Shown: one piece after another, positions 57,815 through 64,000 of the stretch
Position numbering within the stretch: the stretch's first letter is position 1
How the letters are laid out: each line of letters begins with the position of its first letter
NCBI RefSeq assembly: GCF_024753245.1
Contig: NZ_JANUGX010000001.1
Location: 310,001 to 374,000, forward strand
DNA length: 64,000 bases
Reading direction: 5' to 3'
From: Massilia norwichensis
Lineage (GTDB): Bacteria > Pseudomonadota > Gammaproteobacteria > Burkholderiales > Burkholderiaceae_D
Notes under the pieces: model-generated
The model's database searches: none
What the model saw: only the letters and a program-made list of their open reading frames with translations
What the model was told of the DNA's origin: nothing
Translations under genes and position numbers: made by a program

Positions 57815-60800
57815 TCAAGTCTTGTTTTGGTGGGCCGAAGCGCCATAGAGCGCCATGAGCCGGGCGCGCCGTTCGGCCGCCGCGTCCATGGCTTTTTCCT
57901 TCACGTGGCCGTAGCCGCGTATTTTTTCGGGCAGCCGTCCCAGCTCGAGCGCGGTATCCAGGTGTTCAGGGGCCAGGGTCTCGCAGAACAGGCGCACGAG
58001 GGCGAAGTAGTCTTCGACCAGTGCGCGCTCGCGGCGCCGCTCGGCGGTCTTGCCGAAGGGGTCGAGCAGCGTGCCGCGCAAACCCTTGAAGCGGGCCAGG
58101 ACGGAGAATGCCTGCATCATCCATGGGCCGTAGCTTCGCTTAACGAGCCTGCCGGCGGCGTCGCGCGCGGCGGTCATGGGCGGCGCCAGGTGGAAATGGA
58201 GCTGGTAATCCTTGCCCGGCTCACCCTCGAACTGGCTGCGCAGCTCGGCCAGGAACTCGGGCGCGCTATGCAGGCGCGCCACCTCGTATTCGTCCTTGTA
58301 AGCCATCAGCTTGGCGAGGTTGCGCGCCACCGCCTCGGTCAGCGCCAGCCTCCCGCCGGGGTCGACCCCGGCCTCCACCTTGCGCAGGCGCTCCACCGAC
58401 TCACGGTAGCGCCGGGCATATGCCGGATTCTGGTAGGCCGTCAGCAGCGCCACCTGCTGGGCGATCAGGCGATCGAGGGTCACGGGGAGCGGAAGCGGCC
58501 TGGCCTGCGCGGCCGGGGTCGCGGGTGCCGCCGTGGCGGGTGCGCCGAGCGCAGCCGGATCGTGCGCCGCCAGCCGGCCAGCCTCGAAAGCCTGCTGGTT
58601 CTTCTCGACCGCGACACCGTTCAATTCGATTGCGCGCAGCAGCGCGGCGCGTCCCAGCGGCACCCAGCCCTTTTGCCAGGCGTAGCCGAGCAGCAGCGGG
58701 TTGGCGTAGATCGTGTCGCCAAACAGGCGCAGCGCCAGCGCATTCGCGTCCACGAACTCGCAGGTCTCGCCGATGGCGGTGCGCAGGTCGTCCTCGGCCG
58801 CGGCGCCCGGGAACTTCCAGTCGGGATTCGACAGGAAGGCCGCCGCCGGCACCGACGCGCTGTTGACGATGGCCCGCGTCCGGCCGCGCCGCACCCGCGA
58901 CAAGGCGTCGGCGGAAGCCGCCACCATCGCATCGCAGCCGATCAGCAGGGCCGCCTCACCCGTCGGCACCCGGGTCGCGTGGATGCTGTCCGGATGCGCC
59001 GCGATCTGCACGTGGCTGAGCACCGCGCCGCCCTTTTGCGCGAGGCCGGTGATGTCGAGCACCTTGACGCCCTTGTTTTCCAGGTGGGCCGCCATGCCGA
59101 GCAGCGCGCCGATGGTCACCACGCCGGTGCCGCCCACGCCCGGCACGACGATGCCGCAGACACCCTCGAGCGTGGCTTGCACCGGTTCCGGAACGACGGG
59201 AGCTTCGGCGGCGGCCGCCGCCACGGCACGGGGCCGGCGCAGCTGGGCGCCTTCGGCGGTGACGAAACTCGGGCAGAATCCGTTCACGCAAGAGAAATCC
59301 TTGTTGCAGGAACTCTGGTTGATTCTGCGCTTGGTGCCGTACGGGGTCTCGAGCGGTTCGACCGACAGGCAGTTCGACGCCACCGAGCAGTCGCCGCAGC
59401 CCTCGCAGACCGCCGGGTTGATGAAGGCGCGCCGCGCCGGGTCCGGATAGTCGCCGCGCTTGCGCCGGCGACGCTTCTCGGTGGCGCAGGTCTGGTCGTA
59501 GATCATGACCGATACCCCGGCGACTTCCCTGAGCTCCAGCTGCAGGGCGTCGAACTGGTCGCGGTGATGCACCGTCACAGCATCCGGCAGGCCGGCGCGC
59601 GCGGCATATTTTTCCGGCTCGTCGCTCACCACCAGCACCCGCACCGCGCCTTCGCTCACGACCTGCTGGGCGATCTGCGCTACGGTCAGGGTGCCGTCCA
59701 CCGGCTGGCCGCCGGTCATCGCGACCGCGTCGTTGTAGAGGATCTTGTAGGTGAGCGTGGCCTTGGCCGCGATCGCGGCCCGGATCGCCAGCAGGCCGGA
59801 ATGGAAGTAGGTCCCGTCGCCGAGGTTCACGAACACGTGCTTGTCGCGCGTGTAATGCATCTGGCCGAGCCAGCTCACGCCCTCGCCGCCCATCTGGGCC
59901 ACGGTCTCGGTGCGGCGGTCCATCCACAAGGCCATGTAGTGGCAGCCGATGCCCGCCAGCGCGCGCGAGCCCTCCGGCACCCTGGTCGAGGTATTGTGCG
60001 GGCAGCCCGAGCAGAACCACGGCTTGCGCTCCGCCGTCACGCGCGGCCGCGCCGCCTCGCGCTCCTTGGCCTCGATCACGGCGATGCGGGCGTCGATCGC
60101 GGCTCGCAGATGCCGCGGCAGGCCGGCCTGGCCCAGGCGGCGCGCGACCGCCTTGGCAATCAGCGCCGGCGACAGCTCGTAGCGCGCCGGCAGCAGCCAC
60201 TCGCCGCGCGGCGAGGCCCATTCCCCACCCTCCATGCCGCGTTCGTCGAATTTTCCGTACACGCGCGGCCGTTGCTCGTTCGGCCAGTTGTACAGCTGCT
60301 CCTTGATCGCATATTCGAGCACCTGGCGCTTTTCCTCGACCACCAGGATCTCCTCGAGCCCGGCTGCGAATTCGCGCACGTCGTCCGCGTGCAGCGGCCA
60401 GACGCAGCCGACCTTCAGGATGCGGATGCCGATGGCGCGGCAGGCCGCGTCGTCCAGGCCGAGGTCGGCCAGGGCCTGGCGCAGGTCGAGGTAGGCCTTG
60501 CCGGCGGCGACGATGCCGAAGCGCGCATCCGGCGCGTCCAGCACCACCTGGTTCAGCTTGTTGGCGCGGACGTAGTCGAGCGCGGCATACCACTTGCTCT
60601 CGACCAGGCGCGCCTCCTGCTCCAGCGGGCCGTCGGGCCAGCGGATGCCCAGCCCACCCTCCGGCAGGGGCGTATCCGGCGCCACGATGCGCAGGCGCTG
60701 CGGATCCATCTCGACCGAGGCCGAGGATTCCACCACGTCGGTCACGCATTTCATCGCCACCCACAGCCCGGCATGGCGGCTCATCGCCCAGCCGTGCAGG

Positions 60801-61378
60801 CCGTAGTCGTGGAATTCCTGCACGCTGGATGGGTACAGTACCGGAATGCCGCAGGCCACCAGCAGGTGTTCCGACTGGTGCGCCACAGTGGACGACTTGG
60901 CGGCATGGTCGTCGCCGACCAGCATCAGCACGCCGCCCTTGGACGAGGTCCCCGCGGCATTGGCGTGCTTGAGGACGTCCGCCGAGCGGTCGACGCCCGG
61001 TCCCTTGCCGTACCACATGCCGAACACGCCGTCGCGTGTGGCGCTGTCGTACAGGTTCACCTGCTGCGTGCCCCACACCGCGGTGGCCGCCAGGTCTTCG
61101 TTCAGGCCGGGCTGGAACACCACGTCGTGGCTGTCGAGGTGCTTTTTTGCCTTCCACAGCGCCAGATCCAGGCCGCCCAGCGGCGAGCCACGGTAGCCCG
61201 ACACGTAGCCGCCCGTGTTCAGGCCGGCATCGAGGTCCCGCTGTTTCTGCAGCATCGGCAGGCGCGCCAGCATCTGCACGCCGCTCAGGTAGATGCGTCC
61301 CTGGTCGACCGTGTATTTGTCGTCGAGCGCGACGGCGCGCAGTTCTACTGCGGCGGCAGGCGTTAGCGGCGAGTTCAT
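57815..61378 (-). CDS. Fused indolepyruvate:ferredoxin-type oxidoreductase
   Basis: An 1187-residue single-chain 2-oxoacid oxidoreductase. The N-terminal IorA-like part has [14 protein letters not shown] near residue 57; a thiamine-diphosphate region has [11 protein letters not shown] near residue 520; Cys clusters [13 protein letters not shown] and [12 protein letters not shown] near residues 665-700 bind Fe-S; the gamma domain begins [20 protein letters not shown] near residue 745; a C-terminal extension of about 250 residues follows. It would decarboxylate an aryl-pyruvate or similar oxoacid to the CoA ester. GGAGACATTGC precedes the ATG. The shared inverted repeat lies 26 bases upstream, tying it to the island regulon. 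Confidence 0.88.
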   Translation of the reverse strand: MNSPLTPAAAVELRAVALDDKYTVDQGRIYLSGVQMLARLPMLQKQRDLDAGLNTGGYVSGYRGSPLGGLDLALWKAKKHLDSHDVVFQPGLNEDLAATAVWGTQQVNLYDSATRDGVFGMWYGKGPGVDRSADVLKHANAAGTSSKGGVLMLVGDDHAAKSSTVAHQSEHLLVACGIPVLYPSSVQEFHDYGLHGWAMSRHAGLWVAMKCVTDVVESSASVEMDPQRLRIVAPDTPLPEGGLGIRWPDGPLEQEARLVESKWYAALDYVRANKLNQVVLDAPDARFGIVAAGKAYLDLRQALADLGLDDAACRAIGIRILKVGCVWPLHADDVREFAAGLEEILVVEEKRQVLEYAIKEQLYNWPNEQRPRVYGKFDERGMEGGEWASPRGEWLLPARYELSPALIAKAVARRLGQAGLPRHLRAAIDARIAVIEAKEREAARPRVTAERKPWFCSGCPHNTSTRVPEGSRALAGIGCHYMALWMDRRTETVAQMGGEGVSWLGQMHYTRDKHVFVNLGDGTYFHSGLLAIRAAIAAKATLTYKILYNDAVAMTGGQPVDGTLTVAQIAQQVVSEGAVRVLVVSDEPEKYAARAGLPDAVTVHHRDQFDALQLELREVAGVSVMIYDQTCATEKRRRRKRGDYPDPARRAFINPAVCEGCGDCSVASNCLSVEPLETPYGTKRRINQSSCNKDFSCVNGFCPSFVTAEGAQLRRPRAVAAAAAEAPVVPEPVQATLEGVCGIVVPGVGGTGVVTIGALLGMAAHLENKGVKVLDITGLAQKGGAVLSHVQIAAHPDSIHATRVPTGEAALLIGCDAMVAASADALSRVRRGRTRAIVNSASVPAAAFLSNPDWKFPGAAAEDDLRTAIGETCEFVDANALALRLFGDTIYANPLLLGYAWQKGWVPLGRAALLRAIELNGVAVEKNQQAFEAGRLAAHDPAALGAPATAAPATPAAQARPLPLPVTLDRLIAQQVALLTAYQNPAYARRYRESVERLRKVEAGVDPGGRLALTEAVARNLAKLMAYKDEYEVARLHSAPEFLAELRSQFEGEPGKDYQLHFHLAPPMTAARDAAGRLVKRSYGPWMMQAFSVLARFKGLRGTLLDPFGKTAERRRERALVEDYFALVRLFCETLAPEHLDTALELGRLPEKIRGYGHVKEKAMDAAAERRARLMALYGASAHQNKT

Positions 61379-61403
61379 GCAATGTCTCCGTCAAGAATTT
61401 TTA

Positions 61404-61428
61404 TGAACAGAGTCTACAAAAATGTTCA
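61404..61428. promoter_or_regulatory. Perfect TGAACA-N13-TGTTCA inverted repeat before the oxidoreductase gene
   Basis: TGAACA, 13 bases, TGTTCA: both half-sites exact complements. It lies in the 96-base spacer between the leftward oxidoreductase and rightward lysR genes. Confidence 0.65.
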
Positions 61429-61474
61429 ACTATCGTAAAATCAAAAATCATGAGCCCAGGTATCAGAAAAACGC

Positions 61475-62386
61475 ATGCCCAGCACCGATAACGTCAGCCT
61501 GCGCCAGTTGCGCTACTTCGTCGCCGCCGCTGAGACCGGCCGTTTTTCGATGGCCGCCACGCGCGCCCACGTATCGCAGTCGGCGATCACCAACGCGGTG
61601 CTGCTGCTGGAGCAGGAACTGGGCCTGCGGCTGTTCGACCGCAAGCCCCACGGGGTCGCCCTGACCGCCGACGGCCAGCGTTTCTACCACCGGACCCGCG
61701 GCATCCTCGACTCGCTGGCCGACTGCCTGCGCGAACAGCATCTGCCGGCCCTGCAGTTGGCGGGCCCGCTGCGGGTGGGCGCTTCCTACACCCTGCTCGG
61801 CTATTTCCTGCCGCCGCTGCTGGCGCGCTTCCGCGACCAGTATCCCGGTGTCGACATCGACCTGGCCGACATGCACCGCCAAGCCATCGAAGACGAAGTC
61901 GGGTCCGGGCGCCTGGACATGGGCGTGGTGATCCTGTCCAACCTTCCGGAGCGCGAACACTTTGGCCACCATGTGCTGGTGCGTTCGCGCCGCCAGCTGT
62001 GGATGGCCGCCGACCATCCCCTGCTCGGAAAGGACAATGCCGCCCTGTCCGACATCGCGGCCTACCCGTATATCCAGGTGACGGTGGACGAAAGCGAGGA
62101 GTCGACCCGGCGCTACTGGGAAGCGCGCGGCGTGCAGCCCCACATCGCCTTCCGCACCAGCTCGATGGAAGCGCTGCGCGGCCTGATCGCCCATGGCTTC
62201 GGGGTCAGCATCCTGTCGGACATGGTGTACCGCCACTGGTCGCTCGAGGGCAAGAAGATCGAGGCGCGCCCGATCCTGGACCTCGTGCCGGACATGGAGG
62301 TCGGGCTGATCTGGCACCGCGACCGCCCGCAGGGACAGCCGGCCGAAGCCTTCCGCCAGTTCCTGATACGGACCAGCGGAGGCTGA
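61475..62386 (+). CDS. LysR-family transcriptional regulator
   Basis: A 303-residue LTTR. The winged HTH is LRQLRYFVAAAETGRFSMAATRAHVSQSAITNAVLLLEQELG (residues 9-50), in segments typical of the family, and the substrate-binding domain starts near residue 90 (GPLRVGASYTLLGYFLPPLL). It is divergent from the fused oxidoreductase and convergent with the acyl-CoA dehydrogenase. The target is probably the divergent gene. Confidence 0.88.
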   Translation: MPSTDNVSLRQLRYFVAAAETGRFSMAATRAHVSQSAITNAVLLLEQELGLRLFDRKPHGVALTADGQRFYHRTRGILDSLADCLREQHLPALQLAGPLRVGASYTLLGYFLPPLLARFRDQYPGVDIDLADMHRQAIEDEVGSGRLDMGVVILSNLPEREHFGHHVLVRSRRQLWMAADHPLLGKDNAALSDIAAYPYIQVTVDESEESTRRYWEARGVQPHIAFRTSSMEALRGLIAHGFGVSILSDMVYRHWSLEGKKIEARPILDLVPDMEVGLIWHRDRPQGQPAEAFRQFLIRTSGG

Positions 62387-62394
62387 GCCAGGCG

Positions 62395-63519
62395 CTACAG
62401 CGAGCGGGCGATGATCTCTTTCATGATCTCCGATGTGCCGCCGTAGATCCGGGCGACGCGGGCGTCGACCCAGGCGCGGCTGATCTTGTACTCGCTCATG
62501 AAGCCATAGCCGCCGTGCAGCTGCAGCAGCTCGTCGAGCACCCTGCCCTGCATTTCCGATCCCAGCAGCTTGCACATCGCGCCCACCTCGGCCGACAGCT
62601 CGCCGCGCATGGCCTTGGCCAGGCAGTCGTCGACGAACACGCGCAGCATCGTGGCCTGGGCCTTGCATTCGGCCAGCTTGAACCTGGTGTTCTGGAAGTC
62701 GAACACCGGCTTGCCGAACACCTTGCGTTCGCGGACGTATTCCAGCGTGTCGTCGAGCAGGGCTTCGATGCTGGCGGCGGCGCGCAGGCCGATGATGGTG
62801 CGCTCCCACGCCAGCTGGTGGGTCAGGTAGGAAAAGCCCTTGTTTTCCTCGCCCAGGCGGTTCGCCACCGGCACCCGTACTTCGTCGAAGAACAGCTCCG
62901 AGGTGTCCTGGCCCTTCAGGCCGATCTTTTCCAGCAGCTTGCCCTTCGAGAAGCCCGGGCGATCGGCCTCGACGCAGATCAGGGTCAGCTCCTTCGCGTT
63001 CGGGTCCAGCTTGGTGGCGGTGACCATCAGGTCGGCGTTGCCGCCGTTGGTGATGAAGGTCTTCTGGCCGTTCACCACGTAATCGTCGCCGTCCCGCCGC
63101 GCGCTGGTGCGCATCGAGCGCAGGTCCGAGCCGATCCCCGGTTCGCTCATGGCGATCACCCCGATCGTCTCGCCGCTGACCATTTTCGGCAGCCAGCGCT
63201 GCTTCTGTTCCTCGCTGCCATACGCCACGATATACGGGGCCACGATCTCGGAATGGGTGGTGAAGCCGATCGCGGTGGCGTTCACGCGCGCCAGTTCCTC
63301 GATCATCACGGCCGAGTGGCCGAAGTCGCCGCCGGCGCCGCCATATTCTTCGGGCACGGTCGAACACAGCAGCCCCACCTCGCCGGCCTTGCGCCATACG
63401 GACTTCGGCACGATGCCGGCGTGCTCCCACTCTGCCAGGTGGGGCACGATCTCGTTCTCGATGAACCGCCGGGCCATCTCGCGGAACATATGGTGGTCTT
63501 CACGGAACACACTGCGCAT
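62395..63519 (-). CDS. Acyl-CoA dehydrogenase
   Basis: A 374-residue FAD enzyme that introduces a 2,3-double bond in an acyl-CoA and gives electrons to ETF. VIAMSEPGIGSDLRSMRT near residue 128, FITNGG near residue 160, the LHGGYGFMSEYKISRAW region near residue 337 and the catalytic Glu in IYGGTSEIMKE near the end are present. ATG 63519 has GGAGAGG upstream; longer frames upstream belong to the preceding gene. It lies with an enoyl-CoA hydratase gene. Confidence 0.92.
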   Translation of the reverse strand: MRSVFREDHHMFREMARRFIENEIVPHLAEWEHAGIVPKSVWRKAGEVGLLCSTVPEEYGGAGGDFGHSAVMIEELARVNATAIGFTTHSEIVAPYIVAYGSEEQKQRWLPKMVSGETIGVIAMSEPGIGSDLRSMRTSARRDGDDYVVNGQKTFITNGGNADLMVTATKLDPNAKELTLICVEADRPGFSKGKLLEKIGLKGQDTSELFFDEVRVPVANRLGEENKGFSYLTHQLAWERTIIGLRAAASIEALLDDTLEYVRERKVFGKPVFDFQNTRFKLAECKAQATMLRVFVDDCLAKAMRGELSAEVGAMCKLLGSEMQGRVLDELLQLHGGYGFMSEYKISRAWVDARVARIYGGTSEIMKEIIARSL

Positions 63520-63545
63520 GCTGCCTCTCCTGATGTAGATCGGGC

Positions 63546-64000
63546 CTAGCGGCCCTTGTATTGCGGTTCGCGCTTGCCCAGGAAGGCCGATACCGCTTCC
63601 GCGTGGTCCTCGGTGTGATGGGCCAGCGCCTGGTAGGCGGCCGACATCTCGAGCAGCGAATCGAGCCGCATGTGCTGGCCCTCGCGCAGCAGGCGCTTGG
63701 TCAGGCGCAGGCCGTGTGACGGATTGGCGGCCATGCGCCGCGCAATCGCCAGCGCGGCCTCCTGCAGCTGCGCCGCCGGCACCACCTCGGTCACCAGGCC
63801 CCAGGCCAGGGCGGTGGCGGCGTCGATGGTGTCGCCGGTCAGCGCCATCAGGCTGGCCTTGGGCATGCCGACGATGCGCGGCAGCAGCCAGGCGCCGCCG
63901 TCTCCCGGAACGATGCCCAGCTTGACGAAACTCTCGGCGAACTTGGCGCTGTCGGCCGCGATCCGCACGTCGCACATGCAGGCGAGGTCGAGGCCGGCGC
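63546..64000 (-). CDS. Enoyl-CoA hydratase family protein, 5' part beyond the window
   Basis: The C-terminal 151 residues of a crotonase are visible. LDLACMCDVRIAADSAKFAESF and KLGIVPGDGGAWLLPRIVG contain the second oxyanion segment and the active-site region; the usual Glu before LGIVPG is replaced by a Val-Lys context, so hydratase versus isomerase activity is open. It ends 27 bases before the acyl-CoA dehydrogenase start and is co-directional. Confidence 0.88.
   Translation of the reverse strand, partial: AGLDLACMCDVRIAADSAKFAESFVKLGIVPGDGGAWLLPRIVGMPKASLMALTGDTIDAATALAWGLVTEVVPAAQLQEAALAIARRMAANPSHGLRLTKRLLREGQHMRLDSLLEMSAAYQALAHHTEDHAEAVSAFLGKREPQYKGR

Noticed and set aside
57827..61366. 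A 1179-residue open frame on the plus strand
   Set aside because: It is the shadow of the fused oxidoreductase gene; the composition is low-information and no domain is visible, while the minus strand carries thiamine and Fe-S motifs.

Overview
The window looks like a chromosomal piece of a GC-rich betaproteobacterium, most likely Oxalobacteraceae (Massilia/Telluria/Duganella type). This is inferred from gene content and order (cco maturation genes beside hemN, an Aer-type PAS chemoreceptor, a Pls/PosA-type NRPS), from the GC-rich codon use, and from the very uniform AGGAGAC-like ribosome sites. No 16S gene is present, so the genus is a guess.

Left part (1-15.2 kb), ordinary core and accessory genes. 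A copper P-type ATPase of the CcoI type (cut by the left edge), a DsbD_2/TauE-like membrane protein and hemN run leftward as a tight operon. Two FNR/ANR-like boxes lie upstream of hemN. A DUF4349 lipoprotein is divergent from hemN. An Aer-like aerotaxis receptor follows, with a perfect FNR-type palindrome upstream. On the other side of that palindrome is a Pls/PosA-family nonribosomal peptide synthetase with its own 4'-phosphopantetheinyl transferase. A YdjM-like membrane hydrolase and a two-domain glycosyltransferase end the block.

15.3-22.5 kb, a glycan-use locus. It holds a LacI-type regulator, two GH30 glycoside hydrolases and a TonB-dependent receptor, all leftward. Four near-identical LacI-type operators lie upstream of the receptor and of the second GH30 gene. 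The second GH30 gene is broken by one in-frame TAG between its two catalytic glutamates.

22.5-23.4 kb, an apparent island boundary. The 3' half of a tRNA-Cys-like gene sits directly before a rho-independent terminator, followed by a decayed PAS/histidine-kinase fragment.

23.4-64 kb, a large catabolic island. It starts with a hemerythrin and a Rieske dioxygenase alpha/beta pair. A leftward run of about 16 genes follows (44.7 to 26.0 kb): amidohydrolase, FAH hydrolase, 3-hydroxyacyl-CoA dehydrogenase, thiolase, SDR, an envelope module (DUF1302, DUF1329, YCF48-like, RND), VOC protein, enoyl-CoA hydratase, SDR, MDR, and two adjacent oxygenase-like proteins. One of these two has only a Rieske centre and the other has only a mononuclear iron site. 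Further right come a TetR regulator with an SDR, DUF2889, a ferredoxin reductase, an MFS permease, a second FAH hydrolase, a DUF35/thiolase-like pair, an IclR regulator, a 3Fe-4S-type ferredoxin, an SDR and an extradiol dioxygenase. etfA/etfB, a fused indolepyruvate:ferredoxin-type oxidoreductase, a LysR regulator, an acyl-CoA dehydrogenase and an enoyl-CoA hydratase (cut by the right edge) complete it. The gene set recalls the dit cluster for abietane diterpenoids (resin acids). The substrate is inferred, not shown; another polycyclic or terpenoid or steroid-like compound remains possible.

The likely logic is as follows. The envelope module and the permeases handle a hydrophobic substrate. 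The dioxygenases, fed by the FAD reductase and the ferredoxin, hydroxylate it. SDRs oxidise the products, the extradiol enzyme opens the ring, and FAH, amidohydrolase, thiolase, hydratase and dehydrogenase enzymes process the fragments, with ETF taking electrons from acyl-CoA dehydrogenases. Five promoters in the island share an inverted repeat TRAACA-N13-TGTNYA. A second motif, ATTCT-N6-AGAAT, links the iclR promoter to the envelope operon.
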